The notes: generated from the sequence alone by a model not told the origin. A DNA stretch of 64,000 bases from Acidipropionibacterium jensenii DSM 20535 (GCF_000425285.1 NZ_AUDD01000015.1:1-64000), one strand, 5' to 3'; counted from the stretch's first letter, positions 33,311 to 42,403 are shown. A program made the numbers and translations.

Positions 33311-33331
33311 CGGCCGGTGGAGCACCGGCCG
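33311..33331 (+). terminator. Terminator hairpin after nagA
   Basis: CGGCCGGTG and CACCGGCCG form a 9-bp GC-rich stem around GAG, 45 nt after the nagA stop. No T-run; typical of high-GC actinobacterial terminators. Confidence 0.5.
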
Positions 33332-33447
33332 GGGAATGAGTCATCGCGGTGAGCTGTTCCCACATCGGCGTCTCCCACCGCTTCTACCGTGGGACGAACA
33401 GAGTTTCAGATGGTTGCGAGGGCCCATCGGGCACGACGGAGGAGAAC

Positions 33448-34164
33448 GTGAGCGGCGAACTCATCGACACCACAGAGATGTACCTGCGTACTCTTTACGA
33501 GCTGTTGGAGGAGGGCATCGATCTGCGCAGGGCGAGGATCGTCGAGCGGCTGCATCAGTCCGGGCCCACCGTCTCGCAGACCGTGGCGCGGATGGAGCGC
33601 GACGGCCTGCTGGTCGTCAGACCCGACCGCACCATCGAGTTCACCCCTGCCGGCCATGCCCAGGCGGTCAATGTGATGCGCAAGCACCGGCTGGCCGAGT
33701 GCCTGCTCACCCAGGTGATCGGACTGGACACCGCCCTGGTCCACGGCGAGGCCTGTCGCTGGGAGCACGTCATCTCCGACGAGGTGGAGAACCGGCTCAT
33801 CGACATCCTCGACGATCCCGACAAGTCCCCCTACGGCAATGCGATCCCGGCGATCGGCCAGTTCACCAGCACCGACTCGGCGGTCCCCTTCCGCAGGGAC
33901 TCCCATCCACTCGCCGAGTTCCTCATCGACGGTGGCGAGGGGGACCAGCAGGTGAGGATCGTGCGGTTCACCGAGCACTTCCAGGCCACCGAGCCCAATC
34001 TGGCGACGGTCAAGAGGGTCGGCCTGGAGATCGGCGTCCCGATCACCGCGCGACTGCAGGACGGGGCGGTGCTGATCACCGGACCGGACGGCAGCGCGGA
34101 GTTCTCCGAACACGACGCCGACGGCATCTTCATCGTCCCGGCCACCATTCCCGCACGTACCTGA
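33448..34164 (+). CDS. DtxR/IdeR-family metal-dependent repressor
   Basis: 238-aa regulator with the DtxR layout. The N-terminal winged helix (TEMYLRTLYELLEEGIDLRR, LHQSGPTVSQTVARMERDGL) is followed by the dimerisation and metal-binding region with HRLAECLLTQVIGLD and CRWEHVISDEVENRL (the Cys/Glu/His cluster of metal site 2), and then a C-terminal SH3-like domain. GTG 33448 has a strong GGAGGAG site; the longer open frame upstream lacks family resemblance. Likely senses Fe2+ or Mn2+. It precedes a methyltransferase by 12 nt, probably one transcript. Confidence 0.92.
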   Translation: MSGELIDTTEMYLRTLYELLEEGIDLRRARIVERLHQSGPTVSQTVARMERDGLLVVRPDRTIEFTPAGHAQAVNVMRKHRLAECLLTQVIGLDTALVHGEACRWEHVISDEVENRLIDILDDPDKSPYGNAIPAIGQFTSTDSAVPFRRDSHPLAEFLIDGGEGDQQVRIVRFTEHFQATEPNLATVKRVGLEIGVPITARLQDGAVLITGPDGSAEFSEHDADGIFIVPATIPART

Positions 34165-34176
34165 GGGGAGCCTGAG

Positions 34177-35028
34177 GTGAGGACCGCATCCGTTCGCGAG
34201 CTGGCCCGTCGACTGGGTCTGGGGAGCCCCCAGGACCCGTGGCCCGACTATCTGGCGCGGTTCCACGCCGAACGTCCGGGAGTGATCCAGGAGGCCCTGC
34301 GTCGCAGCACCGCCGGTGAGCGGAATCCTTACTCCTGGCTGGCCAGGGCGGTCTCCAGGACCGCCGAGGTGGTGGTCGACGTCCGCTGCGGAGCCGGGGT
34401 GCTGTCGCGCAGACTGGCCGACGGCCGGCGCCAGGTGATCGGCGTGGAGGACTCCGCCGAGGAGCTGGAGCAGGCGATGAGCGGAGGCGCGGGAGCCGAC
34501 GCCGTGCACTGGGTGCGCGGGGCGTTCGACCACCTGCCGCTGTCCGACTCCTCGGTGGACGCCGTGGTGACCTCGATGGGCATGGTGACGGTGCCCGATC
34601 CGCGGCTGCTGGTCGACGAGGCCTCCCGGGTACTGCGCCCCGGTGGGATCTTCGCCTGCATGGCTCCCACCATCCGCCCGGTCCCGCCCTCCCTGATGCG
34701 CCCGGCGGTGGAGCTGGCCGCCAGGGTCGGGTCGACGCCGAGCTTCCCCGGCGCCCTCGAGCTGAGGATGACCGATCTGCTCGCCCAGCGGGGTCTGCGC
34801 AAGGTGGAGGACGCCCGGTCCTGCTACGTGTTCACCGTCCGCGACAGCACCGACGCCGACCTGCTGATGTCGGCGATGTACCTGCCTGGTTCCACCGCCT
34901 CCCGCAGGCAGTCGGCCCGCGACTGGCTGGTCCACCAGGTGCAGAGCCGGGGACCGGTCAACCTGCCCGTGCCGATGCGCCGGGTGGTCGCGCTGAAGGA
35001 TCCGCAGCCGGCCGACGGCGTCGCCTGA
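34177..35028 (+). CDS. Class I SAM-dependent methyltransferase
   Basis: 283 aa with a Rossmann methyltransferase core. Motif I is VVVDVRCGAGVLS, with Arg replacing the usual first Gly of GxG; the acidic end of strand 2 is VIGVEDSAEELEQA; motif IV-like VDAVVTSMGMVTVPD and the post-motif VLRPGGIFACMAP follow. The substrate is unknown. GTG 34177 follows GGGGAGCCTGAG. It is encoded 12 nt behind the DtxR regulator, so it may be co-transcribed, but no functional link is evident. Confidence 0.85.
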   Translation: MRTASVRELARRLGLGSPQDPWPDYLARFHAERPGVIQEALRRSTAGERNPYSWLARAVSRTAEVVVDVRCGAGVLSRRLADGRRQVIGVEDSAEELEQAMSGGAGADAVHWVRGAFDHLPLSDSSVDAVVTSMGMVTVPDPRLLVDEASRVLRPGGIFACMAPTIRPVPPSLMRPAVELAARVGSTPSFPGALELRMTDLLAQRGLRKVEDARSCYVFTVRDSTDADLLMSAMYLPGSTASRRQSARDWLVHQVQSRGPVNLPVPMRRVVALKDPQPADGVA

Positions 35029-35164
35029 GCCGGGCCCCGGCCGCCTCGGGGGCCGGGCAGAGGGGAATAATGCCCCCGGCGGGTGTGTTCCCGAGCCAGA
35101 AGAGATGCCGTGACGACTCTGGCATCGGTACCTGAACAGCTTGAATGACTTCACGGAGGTAGAC

Positions 35165-35545
35165 ATGGCGACGGTTGCCCTGAACGAGGAGAATTTCGCC
35201 TCGACCATTGACTCGAATGATGTCGTGCTCATCGACTTCTGGGCGGGCTGGTGCAACCCGTGCATGCGGTTCGCCCCGATCTACGACAGCGCGAGCGAAC
35301 GGCACGACGACGTGACCTTCGCCAAGGTCGACACCGAGGCCGAGCAGAACCTCGCCGGCGCCCTGGAGATCACCTCGATCCCCACCCTGATGGCCTTCCG
35401 AGCCGGCTACCTGGTCTTCCGCCAGTCGGGTCTGCTGCCCGGATCGGCACTGGACGACCTCATCGCCCAGGTCAAGGCGATCGATCCGGCCGAGCTCGCC
35501 AAGCAGGCCGAGGAGCAGCACGCCGAGGAGCACGCCGACATCTGA
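35165..35545 (+). CDS. Thioredoxin-family protein
   Basis: 126-aa cytoplasmic thiol-disulfide oxidoreductase with a complete thioredoxin fold. The active site is WCNPC instead of WCGPC (AGWCNPCMRFAPIYD), and the cis-Pro motif ITSIPTLMAF is present. The tail is extended by a charged AKQAEEQHAEEHADI. ATG 35165 follows GGAGG; the frame opens at 35141 but that start is less well placed. It ends 76 nt before a strong two-way terminator. Confidence 0.9.
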   Translation: MATVALNEENFASTIDSNDVVLIDFWAGWCNPCMRFAPIYDSASERHDDVTFAKVDTEAEQNLAGALEITSIPTLMAFRAGYLVFRQSGLLPGSALDDLIAQVKAIDPAELAKQAEEQHAEEHADI

Positions 35546-35620
35546 GGACTGAGGGTCCTCTGGGATCCTCATCCGCCGAGAGCCCCTCGTCCGCTGAGAG
35601 GTCCGCCTCACCACAGAGCA

Positions 35621-35659
35621 ATGGCCGGTGAACGGGTTTTGAACCCGTTCACCGGCCAT
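35621..35659. terminator. Bidirectional terminator
   Basis: An 18-bp perfect inverted repeat (35621-35638 and 35642-35659, beginning ATGGCCGGTGAACGGGTT) with a 3-nt loop, between the convergent thioredoxin and transaldolase genes. The stem top carries a TTTT stretch. Confidence 0.85.
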
Positions 35660-35681
35660 CACTGTGCTGAGCCGGGGTGGA

Positions 35682-36758
35682 TCACGGCTCGGGCATCACG
35701 ATGTCCTTGACCAGGGTCTCGAGGTCGCAGTCGGCCTTGAGGAACCCGCGCAGGGTGCGCACCGTCGGCCCGAAGGTGTCGAACTCCTCGACGGTCATGC
35801 CGTCGGGATCGTAGGCGCGACGGAACTCGGGCATCTTCATCAGGGCGTCGAGGTGGTGCTGGGGAACCGGCTTGCTGATGGCGTCGAAGTCCGGGGTGTA
35901 GCCGGAGTCGTTGACCCGCTTGGCCCAGGCGAAGGGCGGGGACAGCACGAGGTCGCCACCGGTCAGCTCGGAGTACTGCAGGACGTTGCGGTAGGCGGCC
36001 ACCAGGACCCGAGCCTGGAACCCGCGCTCCTGGAAGATCTGGTAGGCGTGCTTGATCGCGGCGATACCGCCCCACTCCAGGGCGCCCGGGTCGATGAACA
36101 GCTGCTCGCGGGAGGCGACGATCTTCAGCCAGTCGTCGAGACGACCGCCCATGATGGTCACCACCGGGCCCATCTCGTCGATCGGCTTGCCGTCGGCGAC
36201 CCGGCGGTCCAGACCGCGCTGGATGGCCTCGGCGGTGCGCACCGCCTGGGGGACCGAGAAGGACACCGTGACATTGATGGAGACGCCGCGGTAGGTGGCG
36301 TCCTCGATGGCCTTGACGCCGACGCTGGTGGCCGGCACCTTGACGATGATGTTGGGAGCCATCTGGCTGAAGGACTCGGCCTGGTCGGCCAGGGCCTTGG
36401 CGTCGTTGTGCAGGCGGGGGTCGGTCTGGATGGACAGCCGGCCGTTGTGTCCGTGCTGCTCCTTGAAGATCGGCTCGAGCAGGGCGGCGGCCTCCACGGA
36501 CATGTCCTTGACGGCCTGCCAGCCGACCTCGGCCTCGCCCCAGGTCGGGTGGGCCTTGGCGATCTCGCGGATCCGCGGCGCCCACACGTCGAGGTGCTTC
36601 TTGATGGTGCCGTAGGCGATCTGCGGGTTGCAGGTGGCGCCGACGCCGCCGAAGGAGATCGACTGGGTGAGCTCCTCGAGGTCCGCGGAGTCGTTCCACA
36701 GGGCGGTCGAGGTGTGCTGCGCCACCTGGAGGAGAGGCCCGGGGGTGTATTCGGTCAT
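35682..36758 (-). CDS. Transaldolase-family protein in the inositol block
   Basis: 358-aa TIM-barrel aldol transferase. The Schiff-base lysine is Lys140 in NIIVKVPATSVG; family motifs ATCNPQIAYGTI and INVTVSFSV are present. It diverges from iolC, and both promoters carry the same operator motif, so it appears to belong to the inositol regulon rather than to the pentose phosphate pathway. Possible roles are recycling of triose phosphate from inositol breakdown or a dedicated aldol step on another sugar; neither can be shown here. The ATG at 36758 has a GGAGCTGATC region upstream and a good sigma-70-type promoter. Confidence 0.88.
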   Translation of the reverse strand: MTEYTPGPLLQVAQHTSTALWNDSADLEELTQSISFGGVGATCNPQIAYGTIKKHLDVWAPRIREIAKAHPTWGEAEVGWQAVKDMSVEAAALLEPIFKEQHGHNGRLSIQTDPRLHNDAKALADQAESFSQMAPNIIVKVPATSVGVKAIEDATYRGVSINVTVSFSVPQAVRTAEAIQRGLDRRVADGKPIDEMGPVVTIMGGRLDDWLKIVASREQLFIDPGALEWGGIAAIKHAYQIFQERGFQARVLVAAYRNVLQYSELTGGDLVLSPPFAWAKRVNDSGYTPDFDAISKPVPQHHLDALMKMPEFRRAYDPDGMTVEEFDTFGPTVRTLRGFLKADCDLETLVKDIVMPEP

Positions 36759-36823
36759 TGGATGATCAGCTCCTGTGCTGGATACCTGGGGTCAGCTCGT
36801 CATCGTCGTCGCTGACAGACCCC

Positions 36824-36854
36824 ATTACACTGCCTTCCAATTGTCCTGTCAAAT
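36824..36854 (-). promoter_or_regulatory. Transaldolase promoter with operator site 1
   Basis: Minus strand: TTGACA (36852-36847), 17 bp, TGTAAT (36829-36824), a strong sigma-70-type promoter. The operator motif, read on the minus strand as ATTTGACAGGACAAT (36854-36840), overlaps the -35 box. Confidence 0.7.
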
Positions 36855-36932
36855 ACCGGGGCACTTCCCTCGGTCGGTCCGTGCGCGGCCCCCGCGGGCG
36901 GTGCGGTCGCGTCCTCTGTCGGCAGCCCGGGT

Positions 36933-36967
36933 ATTTGTATTGACAATAGGTGCGGTGCTGCTACCGT
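36933..36967 (+). promoter_or_regulatory. iolC promoter with operator site 2
   Basis: TTGACA (36940-36945), 16 bp, TACCGT (36962-36967), 36 nt before the iolC start. The operator motif ATTTGTATTGACAAT (36933-36947) covers the -35 box, as in the divergent promoter. Confidence 0.7.
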
Positions 36968-37003
36968 TGGCCTGCGTAGCCACCCCAGAGAAGTGGAGCT
37001 CAC

Positions 37004-37990
37004 ATGATTGCCCCCGGATCGCGTTCCCTTGACGTCCTGACGATGGGACGGATCGGCGTCGACATCTACCCGTTGCAGCACGGCGTCGGGCTGGAGGAGG
37101 TCACCTCCTTCGGCAAGTTCCTCGGCGGCAGTCCCACCAATGTCGCGGTGGCGACCGCCCGGATGCGGCACGCCTGCGCGGTGATCACCGCGGTCGGCGA
37201 CGACCCCTTCGGCAACTTCTGCCGGCAGGAGATGGCCCGCCTCGGGGTCTTCTCCACCTATGTCAAGACCGTCCGCGAGATCCCCACCCCGGTGACCTTC
37301 TGCGAGATCTTCCCGCCCGACGACTTCCCGCTGTACTTCTACCGGTTCCCCAGCGCGCCCGATCTCAAGATCACCCCGGCTGACATCCCCGAGCAGCAGG
37401 TCCGCGACGCCAGGATCCTCTGGTTGACGGTCACCGGGCTGTGCCAGGAGCCCAGTCGCGCCGCCCACCACCACGCCCTCGACATCCGTGACAGGGCCGA
37501 GCACACCATCCTCGACCTCGACTACCGCGACAGCTTCTGGGACTCCCCGCAGCAGGCCCACGAGGCGGTCGCCGAGATCCTGCCGAAGGTAACCGTGGCG
37601 GTCGGAAACCGCGAGGAGTGCGAGGTCGCCGTCGGCGAGACCGACCCGACCAGGGCCGCCGAGGCCCTGCTGGACGCCGGGGTGCAGCTCGCGGTGGTCA
37701 AGCAGGGGCCCAAGGGGACCCTGGCGATGACCCGCACCGAACGGGTCGTCGTCCCGCCCACCCCGATCGAGGTGACCAACGGGCTGGGAGCCGGGGATGC
37801 CTTCGGCGGCAGCCTGTGCCACGGACTGCTGGAGGGCTGGTCGCTGGCCGACACGATCCGCGCCGCCTCCAGCGCCGGGGCCCTGGTCGCCACCCGGCTG
37901 GAGTGCTCCACCGCGATGCCGACCGAACCCGAACTGTTCTCGATGATGGCCCGCCACCCCGACATCACGGCCACCCAGGAGTCACGATGA
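37004..37990 (+). CDS. iolC: 5-dehydro-2-deoxygluconokinase
   Basis: PfkB-family sugar kinase that phosphorylates 2-deoxy-5-keto-gluconate in myo-inositol breakdown. The start LDVLTMGRIGVDIYPLQ, the sugar-binding GGSPTNVAVATARM, and the C-terminal anion-hole motif GLGAGDAFGG with catalytic Asp265 are intact. 328 aa is normal for IolC. ATG 37004 is preceded by GTGGAG. First gene of iolC-aldolase-iolB-iolD, with an ATGA overlap to the next gene. Confidence 0.94.
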   Translation: MIAPGSRSLDVLTMGRIGVDIYPLQHGVGLEEVTSFGKFLGGSPTNVAVATARMRHACAVITAVGDDPFGNFCRQEMARLGVFSTYVKTVREIPTPVTFCEIFPPDDFPLYFYRFPSAPDLKITPADIPEQQVRDARILWLTVTGLCQEPSRAAHHHALDIRDRAEHTILDLDYRDSFWDSPQQAHEAVAEILPKVTVAVGNREECEVAVGETDPTRAAEALLDAGVQLAVVKQGPKGTLAMTRTERVVVPPTPIEVTNGLGAGDAFGGSLCHGLLEGWSLADTIRAASSAGALVATRLECSTAMPTEPELFSMMARHPDITATQESR

Positions 37991-38868
37991 GCACCACACC
38001 GCTGATCGACAGCCTCGTCGAGCGCCGCGTGAAGGACCCCCGCGGGTTCCAGGCCAGGGTCATCGACCGCGAGCGGCCCCGCTGGCACGGCGGGGAGCCG
38101 CTGATGGTGATCGCCGCCGACCACCCGGCCCGCGGAGCACTGCGGGTCGGTGCCGACGAGTACGCGATGGCCGACCGGGAGTCCCTGCTGGAACGGTGCG
38201 TCACCGCCCTGTCGCGACCCGGGGTCAACGGATTCCTGGGCACCAGCGACATGGTTCAGGACCTGGCCAACCTCGGTGCCCTGGAGGGCAAGGTGGTCTT
38301 CGGCTCGATGAACCGCGGCGGACTGCGCGGGGCCAGCTTCGAGATCGACGACCGGATGACCGGCTACGACGTCGACGGGGTCATCGGCCAGGACCTGGCC
38401 GGCGGCAAGATGCTGATGCGCTACGACTTCGAGGACTCCTCGACCTCCGACACCGTGGCGGCCTGCGCGAGCAGCATCGACGCGCTGGCCAGGGCCGGTC
38501 GGATCGCGATGGTCGAGCCCTTCATCTCGCGCCGGGACGCCACCGGGAAGGTGGTCAACGACCTGTCGACCCAGGCGGTCGTGAAGTCGGTCGCGATGAC
38601 CGCCGGACTGGCCGCCGACTCGACATGGACCTGGCTGAAACTGCCAGCCGTCGAGGGGATGGAGGAGGTCGCCCGAGCCTCCTCGATGCCGATCCTGCTG
38701 CTGGGCGGGGAACTGTCCGACGATGTCGAGGCGACCCGCCGGATGTGGGCCAGGGCACTGGCCCCCTCCACCGTCCAGGGTCTGGTCCTGGGCCGATCAA
38801 TGCTCTACCCGGCGGACGGCGACGTCGCCTCCGCCGTGGACAACGCCGTCACACTATTGGAGGTCTGA
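37987..38868 (+). CDS. IolJ-like class I aldolase (Cgl0159-type)
   Basis: 293-aa (beta/alpha)8 protein of the DeoC/LacD superfamily of the kind encoded in actinobacterial inositol clusters. Visible motifs are MVIAADHPARGALRVG, GSMNRGGLRGASFEIDD and a candidate Schiff-base lysine in WTWLKLPAVEGM. By position it should cleave 2-deoxy-5-keto-gluconate-6-phosphate to dihydroxyacetone phosphate and malonate semialdehyde, the step done by IolJ in Bacillus. ATG 37987 overlaps the iolC stop by 4 nt. The assignment of the reaction is by context. Confidence 0.85.
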   Translation: MSTTPLIDSLVERRVKDPRGFQARVIDRERPRWHGGEPLMVIAADHPARGALRVGADEYAMADRESLLERCVTALSRPGVNGFLGTSDMVQDLANLGALEGKVVFGSMNRGGLRGASFEIDDRMTGYDVDGVIGQDLAGGKMLMRYDFEDSSTSDTVAACASSIDALARAGRIAMVEPFISRRDATGKVVNDLSTQAVVKSVAMTAGLAADSTWTWLKLPAVEGMEEVARASSMPILLLGGELSDDVEATRRMWARALAPSTVQGLVLGRSMLYPADGDVASAVDNAVTLLEV

Positions 38869-38873
38869 CACAG

Positions 38874-39770
38874 ATGAGTGACTACGTTCTGCCGGCAGGT
38901 ACCGCCGGCCACGACGAGTTCGAGGTCGACGTCTCCCCGCAGCGGGCCGGCTGGACCTACTCGGGGCTGAGAGTCGCGACCCTGGCGGCCGGCTCCTCGA
39001 CCACCGTGGAGACCGGGGAGTACGAGTACCTGGTGCTGCCGCTGGAGGGGTCCTGGAGAGTCGAGGTCGACGGCAGGACCACCGAGCTCGCCGGCCGACG
39101 CACCATCTGGGGCCAGGTCACCGACTACTTCTTCCTGCCGCGCGGGACCACCGCGGTGGTCACCGCCGTCAGCGGCGGCCGGGTCGGGCTGCCCTATGCG
39201 CTGGCCTCCGAGGACCTGGAACCCCGCTACTGCCCGGTCGACGAGGTCACCGTGGAGCTGCGGGGAGCCGACTACCTGTGCCGGCAGGCCTCCAGCTACT
39301 CGGTCGGCAATGCCCTGCACACCTCGCGACTGCTGGTCGTGGAGGTCATCACCCCCGGTGGCTGCTGGTCCTCCTACCCGCCCCACAAGCACGACGAGGA
39401 GGGGCCCGACGAGCACGAGCTGGAGGAGATCTACTACTTCCAGATCAAGGGCAACGAGTACGGCCCCGGGATGGCGCTGCACGCCACCTACGGGACCGCG
39501 GACCGCCCGATCAGCGTCGCCGCCAAGATCGGCACCGGCGACGTCGCCCTGGTGCCGCACGGCTGGCACGGCCCCTGCGCGGCCGCTCCCGGGTACGACC
39601 TGTACTACCTCAATGTGATGGCGGGCCCCGGCGGAGCCGAGTGGAAGTCGGTGGACGACCCCGAGTACACGTGGCTGCGCGGCACCTACGAGACCGGGAC
39701 GATGGACCCGCGCCTTCCCTACCAGGTCGACGAGAACGTCGACGACATCCAGGCTGACCCCAAGAACTGA
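38874..39770 (+). CDS. iolB: 5-deoxy-glucuronate isomerase
   Basis: Cupin-type isomerase converting 5-deoxy-glucuronate to 2-deoxy-5-keto-gluconate. The second cupin carries the metal site YPPHKHDEE and ELEEIYYFQ, with a later His in VPHGWHGP. 298 aa is slightly longer than the usual 270. ATG 38874 follows GGAGGTCTGACAC, 5 nt after the aldolase stop. Middle of the iol operon. Confidence 0.95.
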   Translation: MSDYVLPAGTAGHDEFEVDVSPQRAGWTYSGLRVATLAAGSSTTVETGEYEYLVLPLEGSWRVEVDGRTTELAGRRTIWGQVTDYFFLPRGTTAVVTAVSGGRVGLPYALASEDLEPRYCPVDEVTVELRGADYLCRQASSYSVGNALHTSRLLVVEVITPGGCWSSYPPHKHDEEGPDEHELEEIYYFQIKGNEYGPGMALHATYGTADRPISVAAKIGTGDVALVPHGWHGPCAAAPGYDLYYLNVMAGPGGAEWKSVDDPEYTWLRGTYETGTMDPRLPYQVDENVDDIQADPKN

Positions 39771-39792
39771 CCCCAAGAAGGAGTCCAGAGAG

Positions 39793-41697
39793 ATGGCTGA
39801 ACCCACCATCCGGCTGAGCGTCGGACAGGCGATCGTCCGGTACCTCACCCACCAGTACAGCGAGCGGGACGGCGTCGAACGCCGCTTCGTGCCCGGCATC
39901 TTCGGCATCTTCGGCCACGGCAACGTGGCCGGACTCGGCCAGGCCCTGCTGCAGAACGAGGTGAGCCCCGACCCGGAGGAGGGCCGCCTGGAGTACTGGC
40001 ACGGTCGCAACGAGCAGGGCATCGTCCACGCGGCGACCGCCTATGCCCGCACCATGGACCGGCTGCAGACCCTGGCCGCCACCGCCTCGATCGGCCCGGG
40101 CTCCCTCAACATGGTCACCGGGGCCGCGCTGGCCACCACCAATCGGATCCCGGTGCTGCTCTTCCCCTCCGACATCTTCGCCAACCGGGCGCCCAACCCG
40201 GTGCTGCAGCAGCTGGAGGACTCCAGGGACCCCGACATCAGCTGCAACGACGCCTTCAAGCCGGTCTCGAAGTTCTGGGACCGGGTCAACCGGCCCGAAC
40301 AGCTGATGGTGAGCCTGCCCGGGGCGATGCGGGTGCTCACCGACCCGGTCGAGACCGGTGCGGCCGTGGTCTGCCTGCCCGAGGACGTCCAGGCCGAGGT
40401 CTACGACTGGCCGCTGTCCTTCTTCGCCAAGAAGGTGTGGCACATGGACCGCCAGGTCCCCGCTCCCTCCGCCCTGGCCCGGGCGGTCAGCGCCATCAAG
40501 GGCGCCGCCAAGCCGCTCATCGTCTCCGGCGGTGGCACCATCTACTCCCAGGCCTCCGAGCAGCTTCGGGAGCTGGCCACCGCCACCGGCATCCCGGTCG
40601 CCGACACCCAGGCCGGCAAGGGAGCCATCAACTGGGACCACCCGGCCGCCGTCGGCGGTCTGGGGGCCACCGGCGCCGGATCGGCGAACGCGCTGGCGGC
40701 CGAGGCCGATCTGGTGATCGGCATCGGCACCCGGTACTCCGACTTCACCACCGGCTCCCAGACGGTCTTCGGAAACCCGCAGGTGCGCTTCGTCAACATC
40801 AACGTCGCCGCCTTCGACGCCGTCAAGCAGGGTGCCGAGATGGTCCTCGCCGATGCCCGGGAGGCACTCAGCGCGCTGACCGCCGCACTCGCCGACTTCC
40901 ACGTGAGCCAGCAGTGGACGGACAAGACCCGCACTGAGGTGGCTGCCTGGCAGAAGGCCACCGACGCCTGCTACCACGCGGATCACGGTCCGCTGCCGGC
41001 CCAGACCGAGGTCTTCGGCGCCCTCAACGAGATGATGGGCGACGAGGACATCATGATCAACGCCGCCGGCTCGATGCCCGGCGACCTGCAGTGCCTGTGG
41101 CGGGCCAGAACCCCGGTCCAGTACCACGTCGAGTACGCCTTCTCCTGCATGGGATACGAGATCCCGGCCGCCCTGGGCGTCAAGATGGCCCGGCCCGAGT
41201 CCGAGGTGGTGGCGATCGTCGGCGACGGCACCTACCAGATGCTGCCGATGGAGCTGGCGACCCTGGTCCAGGAGGGTCGCAAGGCGATCTTCGTGCTGCT
41301 GCAGAACTACGGCTACTCCTCGATCGGAGCGCTGTCGGAGTCCCACGGGTCCCAGCGGTTCGGCACCAAGTACCGTCGCGACGACGACGGCGAGGGCCAT
41401 GTCCGCGGCGACGACCCGTCGCTGCGGCTGCCGGTCGACATCGCGGCCAATGCCCGCTCCTGGGGGCTGGACGTCCTCGAGGTGCACGGCATCGAGGAGT
41501 TCCGTCAGGCCTACCAGAAGGCCCACGCCTCCGACCGGGCGACGATGATCCACATCGAGACCGACCTGTACGGCCCCAACCCGCCCTCCACCGGCTGGTG
41601 GGACGTCCCGGTCACCTCGCAGTCCCGGCTGGAGTCGACCCAGGAGGCCTACCGGCAGTACGCCGGCGAGATCACCCGGCAGAGGCGGTTCTTCTGA
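39793..41697 (+). CDS. iolD: 3D-(3,5/4)-trihydroxycyclohexane-1,2-dione hydrolase
   Basis: Thiamine-diphosphate enzyme that opens the inositol-derived ring, giving 5-deoxy-glucuronate. 634 aa with the three acetolactate-synthase-like domains: the N-terminal pyrimidine-binding part (FGIFGHGNVAGLGQAL, HGRNEQGIVHAATAYA), a central Rossmann-like part, and a C-terminal cofactor motif starting VGDGTYQMLPMELATL. ATG 39793 has an AGGAG-type site. Its substrate is made by IolE, which this block lacks. A very strong terminator follows. Confidence 0.95.
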   Translation: MAEPTIRLSVGQAIVRYLTHQYSERDGVERRFVPGIFGIFGHGNVAGLGQALLQNEVSPDPEEGRLEYWHGRNEQGIVHAATAYARTMDRLQTLAATASIGPGSLNMVTGAALATTNRIPVLLFPSDIFANRAPNPVLQQLEDSRDPDISCNDAFKPVSKFWDRVNRPEQLMVSLPGAMRVLTDPVETGAAVVCLPEDVQAEVYDWPLSFFAKKVWHMDRQVPAPSALARAVSAIKGAAKPLIVSGGGTIYSQASEQLRELATATGIPVADTQAGKGAINWDHPAAVGGLGATGAGSANALAAEADLVIGIGTRYSDFTTGSQTVFGNPQVRFVNINVAAFDAVKQGAEMVLADAREALSALTAALADFHVSQQWTDKTRTEVAAWQKATDACYHADHGPLPAQTEVFGALNEMMGDEDIMINAAGSMPGDLQCLWRARTPVQYHVEYAFSCMGYEIPAALGVKMARPESEVVAIVGDGTYQMLPMELATLVQEGRKAIFVLLQNYGYSSIGALSESHGSQRFGTKYRRDDDGEGHVRGDDPSLRLPVDIAANARSWGLDVLEVHGIEEFRQAYQKAHASDRATMIHIETDLYGPNPPSTGWWDVPVTSQSRLESTQEAYRQYAGEITRQRRFF

Positions 41698-41734
41698 GCC
41701 TTGTTCGACCAGGCCTGGTCGACCAGGCGTGTGG

Positions 41735-41779
41735 ACCGGCGGGACCCCCGGGCAGAGACTGCCCGGGGGTCCCGCCGGT
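41735..41779 (+). terminator. Strong terminator after iolD
   Basis: A 19-bp perfect GC-rich stem (41735-41753 and 41761-41779; start ACCGGCGGGACCCCCGGGC) with a 7-nt loop, 37 nt after the iolD stop. It closes the iolC operon. Confidence 0.85.
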
Positions 41780-41825
41780 CTGGTCCCCAGGACCTTCGGG
41801 GAGATGGCAGCGGCCGGGGACATGG

Positions 41826-41854
41826 AAGGGGCCCGTCCCCAGGACGGGCCCCTT
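41826..41854. terminator. Second terminator hairpin
   Basis: AAGGGGCCCGTCC and GGACGGGCCCCTT form a 13-bp stem with a CCA loop; A and T flanks would serve either strand. It lies between iolD and the minus-strand membrane gene. Confidence 0.75.
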
Positions 41855-41926
41855 CGTGCTGACGGATTCGTCTCGACTCGATGTGAGTCGCAGGCTGTGT
41901 GAGACTCTCCGTTGCGTCTCTGCCAG

Positions 41927-41948
41927 GGTCGCACCTCAGGGTGCGACC
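41927..41948 (-). terminator. Hairpin downstream of small membrane gene
   Basis: GGTCGCACC and GGTGCGACC pair with a 4-nt loop, 17 nt beyond the stop of the minus-strand gene at 41965. Confidence 0.55.
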
Positions 41949-41964
41949 GGTTCCGCTGTGATGG

Positions 41965-42225
41965 TCAGTTCTGGGCCAGCACCGCCTTGCGCAGGGTCGA
42001 GGCGACCAGCGCGAAGGAGGAGGCCACTGCCAGGAACCCGCCGAGGATGACGGCCACATCGGAGGAGATCACCAGACCGGTGAGGGCGACGATCACCGAG
42101 ACGGCCACGAGAACGACCGCGACGATGGGCAGCTGGAACCTGTCAGTGTCGGCGTGACGGGAGACGGAGTGCCGAGAGGCAGCTCCCCTGGACGCGAGGG
42201 ACTTGTTCAGAGAAATGGTGGTCAT
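41965..42225 (-). CDS. Small two-span membrane protein of unknown function
   Basis: 86 aa: a polar, Ser/Arg-rich N-terminus (TTISLNKSLASRGAASRHSV) followed by two hydrophobic segments (LPIVAVVLVAVSVIVALTGL and VAVILGGFLAVASSFALVAS) and a short basic end. No family recognised. The ATG at 42225 is preferred; an in-frame ATG at 42243 would add six residues. It has its own terminators and divides the iol block into two halves, but no inositol role is evident. Confidence 0.65.
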   Translation of the reverse strand: MTTISLNKSLASRGAASRHSVSRHADTDRFQLPIVAVVLVAVSVIVALTGLVISSDVAVILGGFLAVASSFALVASTLRKAVLAQN

Positions 42226-42403
42226 GTGCGTGCCTGCTTCCATGATCGGAGTGCCGGGCACGGCTGAAAGCCGTGCTCAGCACGGCTTCGTGCGCTCCCC
42301 GGGATTCCGGGAAGGGTCAGGTTCATGACCTGACAAGGAAGACGATACGGGATGACACCGTGCCGGGCAAGTACCCGGGGCACGTCTATGCCCACGGCGA
42401 AGA

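Noticed and set aside
39610-41934. 774-aa minus-strand open frame
   Set aside because: Antisense shadow of iolD and iolB, rich in Gly/Arg/His/Gln without domains.
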